From positions 186,001-250,000 of the forward strand of contig CAWHKZ010000006.1 in NCBI GenBank assembly GCA_963830165.1: a stretch of 64,000 nt of DNA. The letters are read 5' to 3'. The notes under the pieces were generated by a model. That model worked only from the letters and a program-made list of their open reading frames with translations. It made no database searches and was not told the DNA's origin. The DNA comes from Bog-756 sp963830165 (GTDB lineage: Bacteria; Actinomycetota; Acidimicrobiia; Acidimicrobiales; RAAP-2). This document shows positions 45,001 through 52,260 of the stretch, piece by piece. Positions within the stretch are counted from its first letter, which is position 1. The number at the start of each line of letters is the position of its first letter. A program made the translations under genes and the position numbers.

Positions 45001-47557
45001 ACAGCCCGGCGGGCAGGCCCGTGGCCGACCACGTGTAGGACGACACGCCGGACTGGGAGTCGGTGGCCGAATCCGATACCGCCGAGATGGCCGATCCCGT
45101 CACGTCGGACTGGCTGCCGGGATTGGTGACCGAGACGGTGTTGGCGACGGCCCAGGTGAACGTCGTGGAACCGGAGAAACCGCCCCCGTCGGTGGCCTTG
45201 AGCGTCACTGTGGAGGTGCCGGCCGTGGTCGGCGTGCCGGTGATGGTCCCGGTCGAGGAGTTGATCGAGAGCCCGGCGGGCAGGCCGGTGGCCGACCAGG
45301 TGAGGGTGGCCCCGGACTGGGAGTCGGTGGCCGAGGCGGCCAGGCCGCTGATGGCGGTCCCGGACACGGCCGACTGGTTGCCGGGATTGGCGACGGCCAC
45401 CGTGTTGGAGATGGTCCAGGTGAACGTCGTGGAACCGGAGAAGCCGGATCCGTCGGTGGCCTCGAGGGTCACCGAGGACGTGCCGGCCGTGGTCGGCGTG
45501 CCGGTGATGGTCCCGGTCGAGGAGTTGATCGAGAGCCCGGCGGGCAGGCCGGTGGCCGACCAGGTGAGGGTGGCCCCGGACCCCGAGTCGGTGGCCGAGT
45601 TCGTGACCGCGCTGATGGCCGAGCCGGTGGACGAGGACTGGTTGCCCGGATTGGCGACGGCCACCGTGTTGGAGGTGGTCCAGGTGAACGAGGCCGTGCC
45701 CGAGGAGCCCGACCCGTCGGTGGCCTTGATCGTCACCGAGGACGTGCCGGCCGTGGTCGGCGTGCCGGTGATGGTCCCGGTCGAGGAGTTGATCGACAGC
45801 CCGGCGGGCAGGCCGGTGGCCGACCAGGTGAGGGTGGCCCCGGACTGGGAGTCGGTGGCCGAGTTCGTGACCGCGCTGATGGCCGAGCCGGTGATCGACG
45901 ACTGGCTGCCCGGGTTGGCGACCGACACCGTGTTGGAAGTGGTCCAGGTGAACGAGGCCGTGCCCGAGTAGCCCGACCCGTCGGTGGCCTTGATCGTCAC
46001 CGAGGAGGTGCCGGCCGTGGTCGGCGTGCCGGTGATCGTTCCGGTGGAGGAGTTGATCGAGAGCCCGGCGGGCAGGCCGGTGGCCGACCAGGTGAGGGTG
46101 GCCCCGGACTGGGAGTCGGTGGCCGAGGCGGCCAGGCCGCTGATGGCCGAGCCGGTGGTCGACGACTGGCTGCCCGGGTTGGCGACCGCCACCGTGTTGG
46201 AGACGTTCCAGGTGAACGAGGTCGAGGCCGACAGGGCTTCGGAGTCGGTGGCCGTGACGGTCACCGAGCAGGCGCACGCCGCGGTCGGTGTGCCGGTGAC
46301 GGCCCCGGACGAGGGGTTGATCGACAGCCCGGCGGGCAGGCCGGAGGCCGCGAAGGTGACCGAGTTGCCGCCCGTGGTGTCGTGGGGTGCGGCGATGGTC
46401 AGCGAGGAGACGGCCGAGCCCGAGACGTTCGACTGGGTCCCCGGGTTGGTGACCGAGAGCTGGTCGACGTTCCAGGTCAGGGTGATGGAGCCGGCCGTGC
46501 CGGCACCGCTCGTGCCGCCGCCCGCCGAGCCGGCCGCGTAGGTGACGCTGGTGTCGTAGGGGGACTTGGCGACCGAGCCACCGCCCCCGCCACCGCCGGC
46601 ACTGTCGTTGCCCGTGGTGCAGTAGTCCTGGGACCCGTTGCCCCCGCCCCCGCCGGCGCCGGCACCGCCGCCACCGGCCGACGTGGTCCCCTCGTTGCCG
46701 CCGTTGTGGGCCGAGCTCGCCGACCCGGCGGCCGGGGTGCCCCCGGCCGTCCCGCCGCTGCCGCCGCCCTGGCTGTCGCCGCTGGTGCCACCGCCGGCAC
46801 CGGCGCTGCTGGCGCCGCTCCCGCCCGACTCACCGGCACCTCCGGTCCCGCCGGCGCTCGAGTTCCCGTCACAGCCGTGGGAGCCGCCGCCGCCGCCACC
46901 GCCACCGCCGACGGCGACCAGCGTGCCGCTGGAGCCCGTCCCGAGGAACAGCCCCGTGGCGCCGCCCCCGGCGCCACCCGACGCCGCCCCCTGGACCGAG
47001 GCCGACTCGGACGACGACTGGCCGCCGTTGCCCCCGGCCTCGTAGCCGGAGCCGCCGGTCGATCCGCCGGCCGTGCAGCTGGAGAGCGAGGAGTTGCAGT
47101 TGTTGCCGCCACCGCCACCGCCACCGAGCTGGACGGCGACCTCACCTGTCGTGTGGGTGAGGGCGAACGTGCCGCTCACCTTGCCGCCGGCCCCGCCCGA
47201 CGACGACGAGTTGTTCGAACCGCCGCCGCCACCACCGCCACCGCTCAGGGTCACGGTCGCCGACACCGTGCCCGCCGGCGGGGTGGCCGTCACGAAGCCC
47301 GTGGTGTTCGGCGTGGAGCTCCACGAGGCGGCCACCGCCGTGGTCGTGGCCGAGGCCACGCCGGGGGTGGCGGTGATGGCCGCAGCGACGGCGATCACGC
47401 TCAGCATCCCGGCGACCACCGAGGTCGCGAGGCCGCTGGCGGTCAGCCGGAAGAGCCGGCCATGGTGCCGCTCGATGTGATCTGCGCGGCCGCCGGGCAC
47501 TCGGCCCCGGTTCGACCCTGGTGTGGAACCACGCGAATCTGACGTGGATGTGTGCAT
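39044..47557 (-). CDS. Giant secreted He_PIG/TIG repeat surface protein C
   Basis: About 2837 residues from ATG 47557, preceded by GGGGGGAG; the frame stays open to 47872 but that part is lower-GC promoter DNA. A long basic N-region, then signal core LATSVVAGMLSVIAVAAAIT and cleavage near VASA, the shared Gly-rich domain (about 85-360), 25 He_PIG repeats and three TIG domains. Repeats near the N-terminus are nearly identical to A and B; those near residues 1300-2000 form their own recently expanded set (SVTSPGDQSDLSGSAITPVD recurring). No sorting signal at the C-terminus. Among the largest genes one would expect in such a genome. Confidence 0.88.
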   Translation of the reverse strand: MHTSTSDSRGSTPGSNRGRVPGGRADHIERHHGRLFRLTASGLATSVVAGMLSVIAVAAAITATPGVASATTTAVAASWSSTPNTTGFVTATPPAGTVSATVTLSGGGGGGGGSNNSSSSGGAGGKVSGTFALTHTTGEVAVQLGGGGGGGNNCNSSLSSCTAGGSTGGSGYEAGGNGGQSSSESASVQGAASGGAGGGATGLFLGTGSSGTLVAVGGGGGGGGGSHGCDGNSSAGGTGGAGESGGSGASSAGAGGGTSGDSQGGGSGGTAGGTPAAGSASSAHNGGNEGTTSAGGGGAGAGGGGGNGSQDYCTTGNDSAGGGGGGGSVAKSPYDTSVTYAAGSAGGGTSGAGTAGSITLTWNVDQLSVTNPGTQSNVSGSAVSSLTIAAPHDTTGGNSVTFAASGLPAGLSINPSSGAVTGTPTAACACSVTVTATDSEALSASTSFTWNVSNTVAVANPGSQSSTTGSAISGLAASATDSQSGATLTWSATGLPAGLSINSSTGTITGTPTTAGTSSVTIKATDGSGYSGTASFTWTTSNTVSVANPGSQSSITGSAISAVTNSATDSQSGATLTWSATGLPAGLSINSSTGTITGTPTTAGTSSVTIKATDGSGSSGTASFTWTTSNTVAVANPGNQSSSTGSAISAVTNSATDSGSGATLTWSATGLPAGLSINSSTGTITGTPTTAGTSSVTLEATDGSGFSGSTTFTWTISNTVAVANPGNQSAVSGTAISGLAASATDSQSGATLTWSATGLPAGLSINSSTGTITGTPTTAGTSTVTLKATDGGGFSGSTTFTWAVANTVSVTNPGSQSDVTGSAISAVSDSATDSQSGVSSYTWSATGLPAGLSINASTGTITGTPTAAGTFTVTVTATDPADQSGTATFTWAITDTVTVTNPGTQTGTSGTAGSTLTLSASDSQSGATLTWSATGLPSGLSINPSTGAVTGTPTVGGTSSVTATATDGAGFSGSATFSWSIANTVTVAGQGAQSSTSGSAVTALANSATDSQSGETFTWGATGLPNGLSINASTGTITGTPTTAGASSVTVTATDGAGYSGSTSFSWTVTNSILVTNPGSQSDVSGAPVTQLDVGATDSSSAATLAFSATGLPVGLTVNVMSGAITGTPTTACACSVTITATDGSGASGSTSFTWTITNTVSATNPGNQSNLSGTAITPLADSATDSSSTGTVTWSATGLPAGLSIDPSSGTITGTPTTAGDYAVTITATDGSEASGSTSFTWTITNTVSATNPGNQSNLSGTAITPLADSATDSSSTGTVTWSATGLPNGLSIDPSSGTITGTPTTAGDYAVTVTATDGSGASGSTSFTWTITNTVSATNPGNQSNLSGTAITPLADSATDSSSTATIASWSATSLPPGLSIDPSSGTVTGTPTTAGDYAVTVTATDSSGSTGSQTFDWTVTNAVSVTDPGAQSSTTGSAIAPVDVAGTDSSSAATLTWSATGLPDGLSIDASSGAITGTPTTAGTSSVTVTATDDAGYSGTASFAWTVGDDVVVTGPGDQSDQSGSAITPVTSSATDSASGATITWSATGLPAGLSIDTSAGTISGTPRSACSCAVTITATDEAGSSGASSFAWTITNAVSVTSPGDQSDLSGSAITPVDVAGTDSSSTATLTWSAAGLPDGLSIDPSTGAISGTPATAGTSSVTVTAADDAGYSSSASFAWTITNAVSVTSPGDQSDLSGSAITPVDVAGTDSSSTATLTWSATGLPDGLSIDPSTGAITGTPTTAGSSAVTVTAADGAGYSGSASFAWTVTNTLSVANPGAMSDQSGPAITPVDAVATDSSPTATLTWSATGLPDGLSIDASTGVVSGSPTTAGTSAVTLTASDDAGYSGSASFAWTVTNAVSVTSPGDQSDLSGSAVTPVDVAGTDSSSTATLTWSATGLPDGLSIDPSTGAITGTPTTAGSSAVTVTASDDAGYSGSASFAWTITNAVSVTSPGDQSDLSGSAITPVDVAGTDSSSTATLTWSATGLPDGLSIDPSTGAITGTPTTAGSSAVTVTAADGAGYSGSASFAWTISDSLALANPGDQTDESGTAIAPVTLSASDTSSTATPAFSDGGTLPAGLTLDGATGVISGTPTTGGADSVTLTVADGSGATASVTFTWTIANVVTSATTADQTDVSGSPIGALDVSATDSSPTATLSYSDGGTLPPGLSVDPASGSVTGTPTTGGTFPVTITATDDAGYSATDTFNWVVTDVVTATGPGNQSSVSGTAITPVSASATDTSAAATVVWSDGGTLPPGLSVDPTSGTVSGTPTTAGTFAVDLTATDDAGYSATASFTWTISNVVSTPPISSQTSVSGSAIVPVPASATDTSSTATIGYTDGGTLPPGLTVDTTSGTISGTPTTAGTYAVTITATDSAGFSATSTFTWTVTNIVSVGVPPAPTSPTGSPITPLTLTDHDTSSTATITGWSATNLPPGLTIDGSTGAITGTPTTAGDYFLVGVTATDSAGFSGTAHFEWRITNIVTISPIADQSTGANTAAAAVSPTATDSQVSPPVTLSWTATGLPPGVGIDQASGVMSGTPNPAGTYPVTVTATDNAMPKQSGSTSFTWTVTNVGPVVTGLSPSSGPGVGGTVVKVAGTNFQDATAVDFGTTPATIKSVNGAGTQVTVTSPTHLTGTVDVTVTARGDTSSTSSADRFTYLGPVITSLSATAGPTVGGAKLKIHGTGLSGATSVTFGSTPATGLKANKAGTLITVVVPANAPGGVTVTVTTPGGISAATADDLYTYEGPSVTSVSPDSGPAAGGTKVTIVGTFLKGATAVSFGTTHASSFTVNGRGTSIKVDAPAGTGGTVDITVTTPGATSPIVTADHFTYG
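45717..47372 (-). repeat. Shared signal/Gly-rich/He_PIG module, copy in protein C
   Basis: Copy of 33151-34806. Identity stops inside the signal peptide codons at about 47372, beyond which the N-region of protein C is unrelated to A and B. Confidence 0.9.
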
Positions 47558-47973
47558 CGTGTGCTCTCCCCCCGACTTCGGTCGCCAAGGGAGAACCGTC
47601 CGACGGTCGACCTCCGTGCGTACACAGATGCCCCCCGTGTCGTCCCCCCGGACGCTGTTGGGAAGATAGGCCGACGGAACCGGGACGGCAACACGTACTA
47701 CGTACCGTGGTGGCGTGGCTACCTGCCGCGATATGCGTTTCAGGACGTGCGTGGTCCCCCAAATGAGGTTGCGCCCAGTCCTGACGTGGCTCCGAATGCA
47801 ATAGGGCCGAATTGATACATGTGTGTCTCGTCGTAGGCCGCCGGAATCCGCAGGCCGAATAGTTGCGGACATCGTGCAGGTGATTTACGGTTCAGAGGCG
47901 CCGCGATTCCGCGACACGTCGGGGGACCTCGGGGGGAGCTCGGCTGTTCCGTGAGTTAGGGAGGGTCATCCCA
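47558..47973. other. Divergent lower-GC promoter region of the surface-protein island
   Basis: 416 bp between protein C (minus) and the 1199-residue protein (plus). Noticeably more A/T than flanking coding DNA, for example around 47790-47840. No gene, riboswitch or tRNA recognised. Promoters for both directions are expected here; I could not fix -35/-10 boxes. Confidence 0.6.
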
Positions 47974-50900
47974 GTGGGATCGATTCGTGGTCTGTCCGGT
48001 TCTCTGGTGCGGTTCGTCGCGCTGGGCCTCGTTGCACTGATTTCGATGGCGACGGTGTCCGTCGTCGGCGCCGCACCATCAGTGGCCGCCGGGGGACCGG
48101 TGATCGCCAACGGATTCGCCGGGTACGACCCGGGGTCGACCTCGCCCCCCACCCAGTTCGACGCGCTGACCCTCGTGAGTGGCGGCGCCTCCTCGGTCAA
48201 CACGTCGTCGCTGACCATCGTCACCCAGCCGACGAGCGGTACCGCGACGGCGGCTCCCACCGCGACCAACGGGATCATCACCTACACGCCGGCATCGGGC
48301 ACCACCGGCGACCAGACCCTCACCTTCGCCTACTGCGCCCCGGGTGACACCTATCCGAGCGCTGGCAACTGCACGACCGCGACCCTCACCTTCGGGCCGT
48401 CGGTGGGCGAGTACCTGGGAGCCGAGGTGGATGGCATCGAGGGCGTCATCGAGCAGCTGCAGACCTCGATCAGCCTGCCGACGACCGCCGTCCAGGGATC
48501 GACCGTGACCGCGTCGATCGCCCCGGTGCCGACCACCGTCCCGGCGTCGGAGGACGGCTTCTCGGTGTCGGGCGCCGCCCAGTTCTCGGTGATCCTCCCC
48601 GTGCCGAAGGGCTTCACCTACGTTCCCGGCAGCGTCTCGACCGCCGGTGGCGACGCCACCACCTCGGGCAATTTCAAGGCGACGTACTGCACCGCACCGG
48701 TGGCCGACGCCTGCACGGCCCAGATCGACAGCGGCAACTACAAGACGGTCTACCCCTACATCGAGACGTACCTGAATCCCAGCACGACCGTCGCCGGTGG
48801 GGACAACGTGACGCTTCCGACGGTCACCGCGCAGTTCACGGCCAGTGGGGCAGTGGGCACGGTGGCGTCCCTGGACTACACCGAGTTCGTGCTGACCACC
48901 ACCGTTTCCGAAGTGGGTGCGGTCACGTTCGACGGATACCCGTCATGCTCGGCCTGTGCCTCGGGCGACACCCCGCTGTACCAGGCACCGAGCCCACTGG
49001 CCTCGACCACGATCGCCTCGACGGCGTCGAACACGGTGTCGGTCACCGGCATCAGCCCGTCCACCGGCCCGCCCTCAGGGGGCACCAGCGTCACGGTCAC
49101 GGGAACTGATCTGGCCGGCGCCACCGCGGTCGACTTCGGGTCGACTCCCGGCATCGTCACGGCCGACAGCGCCACGTCGCTGACGGCCGTGTCGCCCGCG
49201 GGCACGGGTACCGTCGACGTGACGGTGACCACGCCGAACGGCACCAGCGCCACATCGCCGGCCGACCAGTTCACGTACACCGACGTGCAGCCGCCGCCGT
49301 CGGTCACCGGCATCAGCCCGGCCACCGGACCGGTGGGTGGCGGCACCAGCGTGACCGTCACCGGAACCGGCCTGTCCGGTGCCACGGCGGTCGACTTCGG
49401 GTCGAGTCCCGGCACGATCACGGCCGACAGCTCGACCTCGGTCACGGCCACGTCGCCCGCCGGCACCGGCACGGTCGACGTCACGGTGACGACCCCCACG
49501 GGCATCAGCACCCCGGTTGCGGCGGACCAGTTCTCGTTCGGGAGCGAAGTGCTGACCAAGCTCTCCTCGTGGACCGACCCGCAGGCCTGCGGGATCGCGG
49601 CGACCGCGGCGGTCCCGGCCCAGGCCTCCGAGGTCGTGGCCTCGCTGGTCGGCGGATCGGGAGGCGGCGGGGGCGGCGCGGCCGGCAGCGACTCGGGAGG
49701 ACCCGGCGCGCCGGGATCGACCGTGCAGGGGACCTATCCGGTCGCACCGGGGTCCTCGCTGACCGCCACGTCGGGATGCACGGGAGCCACCGCTCCCCAT
49801 GGTTCGGGGGTCGTGAGCACCGGCGGGGCCGGGGGGGCGGGCTTCTCCAACGGCGGCAACGGTGGCAACGGCTACTACTGTGCCGGCATCGGTGCCGACG
49901 GTGCCTGTATCGGCACCGGGGGCGCTGACGGCAGCGGCGGCGGCGGCGGCGGCTCCAGCGCCGTCTGCTCCGGCACGTCGTGCCAGGTGGGAGACACACC
50001 GCTCGTCGTAGCCGGCGGTGGTGGTGCCGGCGGTGAGTCGATGTGCGCCGGCTCCGGCGGCGGCGGCGGCGGCTCCGGCGGAGCGGGCTCGTCCACCGCA
50101 TCGACGGACGGCACGGGTGCCGGTCCGAGCGGGGCCGGCGGAGGACAGGGCGCTACGAGCGGCGATGTCGGCGGTGCCGGTGGTGTCAACGACTCGACGG
50201 GCAGTCCGAGCGGTACTCCGGGAGGTCCGGGGTCGAACTCGGTGTCGCTCGGTGACTCCGCAGGCAACGGCGGCGGCGGCGGCGGGTACGTGGGAGGCCT
50301 CGGGAGCACCGCGACCGCCGGTGTCGACTGCGGTGCCGGCGGCGGCGGCGGTGGTGGGTCCTCGTGGTCCTCCAACGGCTCGAACCCGACGTTCGGCACG
50401 TCCTCGGCCGGCGGTTCGGTGACGCTCACCTTCTACGGCTTCGTGGGCACGGCCCCGGCTGTCACCACCCAGCCCGCGGCTACCACCGTGGTGTCGGGCC
50501 AGACGGCCACGTTCACCGTGGCCGGCACCGGCAACCCGTCCCCGCAGGTCCAGTGGGAGGTCTCGTCCGACGGAGGCACGACGTTCACGCCGATCAGCGG
50601 TGCGAACTCCACCACCCTGTCGGTGGTCACGACGGCCTCCGACGACCAGAACCAGTACGAGGCCGTGCTGACCAACTCGATCGGCTCGTCGACGTCCGCC
50701 CCCGCCACCCTCTCGGTGCAGACCGTCCCGGTGGTGACCACGGATCCCTCCGATGCGCTGGTCGACCTGGGTCAGTCGGCATCGTTCACCGCCGCGGCCA
50801 CGGGTAACCCGGCACCGACGGTCCAGTGGCAGGAGTCGACCGACGGTGGGACGACCTTCGCGGACATCCCGGGGGCGATCTCGGGTACGTACACGTTGAC

Positions 50901-51573
50901 CACGGCCTCGGGCGATTCGGGTGACCAGTTCCAGGCCGTGTTCACCAATGCCGCCGGAACGGCGACGTCCACGCCGGCCACGCTGACGCTCGACACGCTC
51001 CCCGTGGTCGGTACCAACCCCACGGCCGTGACGGTGATCACCGGCCATTCGGCGTCCTTCACGGCTGCAGCCACCGGCAATCCGGCTCCGACGGTCCAGT
51101 GGCAGGTCTCCGTCGGAGGCGGGGCGTTCGCGAACATCTCGGGCGCCACCAGCGCCACGTACTCGCTCGTGACCAGTCTCACCGAGAGCGGCGACCAGTA
51201 CCGCGCCGCCTTCACCAACCCGGTCGGGACCGTGTACTCGTCCGCAGCCACGCTGACCGTCAACCCGGTCCCGCCGCTGTCGATCACGACCACCACGCTG
51301 CCGTCGGGCACGGTCTATTCCAAGACCGACAAGGTGAAGTACTCGGCCACCTTGAGTGCGAACAGCGGGAACCCGCCCTACACGTGGACGGTGATCTCGG
51401 GAAGCCTGCCCAACGGGCTGAAGCTGTCGAAGTCCAAGGGCACCATCTCGGGGAAGGCCACCTACGCCGGGACGTTCACCTTCACGGTCGAGGTCCTCGA
51501 CCACAAGGGCCCGGCCCCGCTGCACCTGCAGCAGAGCGCCACCCAGCAGTTCACGATCGTCATCAATCCCTGA
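47974..51573 (+). CDS. Secreted TIG/Gly-rich/Ig multidomain surface protein
   Basis: 1199 residues from GTG 47974 with AGGGAGGG upstream. Signal peptide (VALGLVALISMATVSVVGAA), an Ig/cadherin-like domain with Cys (about 75-135), a region of unknown fold (about 140-345), two TIG domains (VTGISPSTGPPSGGTSVTVT and a near copy), a Gly-rich PF12810-like domain (about 515-815), three I-set-like Ig domains (each with PxVQWQ and SGDQYxAxFTN), and a final He_PIG-like unit (LPNGLKLSKSKGTISGKATY). Same parts as the giant proteins in another order. No anchor motif. Confidence 0.87.
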   Translation: MGSIRGLSGSLVRFVALGLVALISMATVSVVGAAPSVAAGGPVIANGFAGYDPGSTSPPTQFDALTLVSGGASSVNTSSLTIVTQPTSGTATAAPTATNGIITYTPASGTTGDQTLTFAYCAPGDTYPSAGNCTTATLTFGPSVGEYLGAEVDGIEGVIEQLQTSISLPTTAVQGSTVTASIAPVPTTVPASEDGFSVSGAAQFSVILPVPKGFTYVPGSVSTAGGDATTSGNFKATYCTAPVADACTAQIDSGNYKTVYPYIETYLNPSTTVAGGDNVTLPTVTAQFTASGAVGTVASLDYTEFVLTTTVSEVGAVTFDGYPSCSACASGDTPLYQAPSPLASTTIASTASNTVSVTGISPSTGPPSGGTSVTVTGTDLAGATAVDFGSTPGIVTADSATSLTAVSPAGTGTVDVTVTTPNGTSATSPADQFTYTDVQPPPSVTGISPATGPVGGGTSVTVTGTGLSGATAVDFGSSPGTITADSSTSVTATSPAGTGTVDVTVTTPTGISTPVAADQFSFGSEVLTKLSSWTDPQACGIAATAAVPAQASEVVASLVGGSGGGGGGAAGSDSGGPGAPGSTVQGTYPVAPGSSLTATSGCTGATAPHGSGVVSTGGAGGAGFSNGGNGGNGYYCAGIGADGACIGTGGADGSGGGGGGSSAVCSGTSCQVGDTPLVVAGGGGAGGESMCAGSGGGGGGSGGAGSSTASTDGTGAGPSGAGGGQGATSGDVGGAGGVNDSTGSPSGTPGGPGSNSVSLGDSAGNGGGGGGYVGGLGSTATAGVDCGAGGGGGGGSSWSSNGSNPTFGTSSAGGSVTLTFYGFVGTAPAVTTQPAATTVVSGQTATFTVAGTGNPSPQVQWEVSSDGGTTFTPISGANSTTLSVVTTASDDQNQYEAVLTNSIGSSTSAPATLSVQTVPVVTTDPSDALVDLGQSASFTAAATGNPAPTVQWQESTDGGTTFADIPGAISGTYTLTTASGDSGDQFQAVFTNAAGTATSTPATLTLDTLPVVGTNPTAVTVITGHSASFTAAATGNPAPTVQWQVSVGGGAFANISGATSATYSLVTSLTESGDQYRAAFTNPVGTVYSSAATLTVNPVPPLSITTTTLPSGTVYSKTDKVKYSATLSANSGNPPYTWTVISGSLPNGLKLSKSKGTISGKATYAGTFTFTVEVLDHKGPAPLHLQQSATQQFTIVINP

Positions 51574-51621
51574 CCGGTCGGCACACCGCCCGCCACCCGC
51601 GCCCGCCACGGCTGCCTCCAG

Positions 51622-51670
51622 GGGCCGACGGCCGGCCGGGGAGGCGGGCGTGGCCGGCCGCCGTCGGCCC
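51622..51670 (+). terminator. Large hairpin after the TIG/Ig surface gene
   Basis: GGGCCGACGG (51622-51631) pairs with CCGTCGGCCC (51661-51670), with further GGCC-rich pairing inside, 49 bp beyond the stop codon. Confidence 0.55.
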
Positions 51671-51817
51671 GGGCCTGAGCAGTGCCATCCGGTGGTGGCC
51701 CGAGCGGTCGCCCCCGCCACCGGGACGTTGAGCGAGCGTGCCCTCGCCCGTCGTAGCCGCTGGGCTCGTGCGATCCTCACCATGGCCAGCCAGCGCCTCG
51801 GCCGGCCGGCGAGAGAC

Positions 51818-52114
51818 CTAACCGGTCGGGTCGGGCTCCAGCCACTTCGTCTCCGGGCACGTCTCGGACGGACACCGCCAGCGGCGACGCTTGAGGATGA
51901 ACCGGGACGGCACCCCCATCACGGGCAGATCGACCTTCTCCTCGGACTTGATCGAGAGCAGCTCGGCCTTGGCACCACAACGTGGGCAGGAAGCCTCGTC
52001 GTCTTTCGTCTCGAGCTCGAAGCGGATCGCGTCGGGCGACACCTCGACCCCGAGGATGCGCACGTCGGGCATCCCTACGACAAGCTCGAGCATCTTCATC
52101 GGGTCGCGTTCCAT
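51818..52114 (-). pseudogene. ISL3-family transposase N-terminal remnant
   Basis: 98 residues with the zinc-ribbon N-terminal domain of ISL3 transposases: CPRCGAKAELLS, DLPVMGVPSRFILKRRRWRC and CPSETCPETKW. Full-length ISL3 transposases have about 400 residues with a DDE domain; here the frame stops right after the ribbon and no DDE part follows on this strand. It marks an old insertion at the edge of the surface-protein island. Confidence 0.75.
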
Positions 52115-52260
52115 GGGCCCACCAAGTCTGGCCCACGACCGAACCGGAGGCCGTCAGCTCCCCGTCACCGCCCCCCCGGGGAATCCGAAGAGCCGGATTG
52201 ATTGCGGATGCGGCGGCTCTCAGGAAACTCCTATGAGAGCTTTGTAGATTCGCGCCCGCC

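Noticed and set aside
29238..47542. Many long plus-strand open frames opposite the giant surface genes
   Set aside because: They repeat with the same 264-bp period only because the minus-strand He_PIG codons repeat; there are no ribosome sites or family signals.
28896..47557. Periodic repeats as a possible CRISPR or satellite array
   Set aside because: The unit is 264 bp, in frame, and encodes a protein domain with conserved hydrophobic pattern; no short repeat-spacer structure.
47558..47872. 105-residue N-terminal extension of surface protein C
   Set aside because: It covers lower-GC promoter DNA, and a good ribosome site lies directly before ATG 47557.
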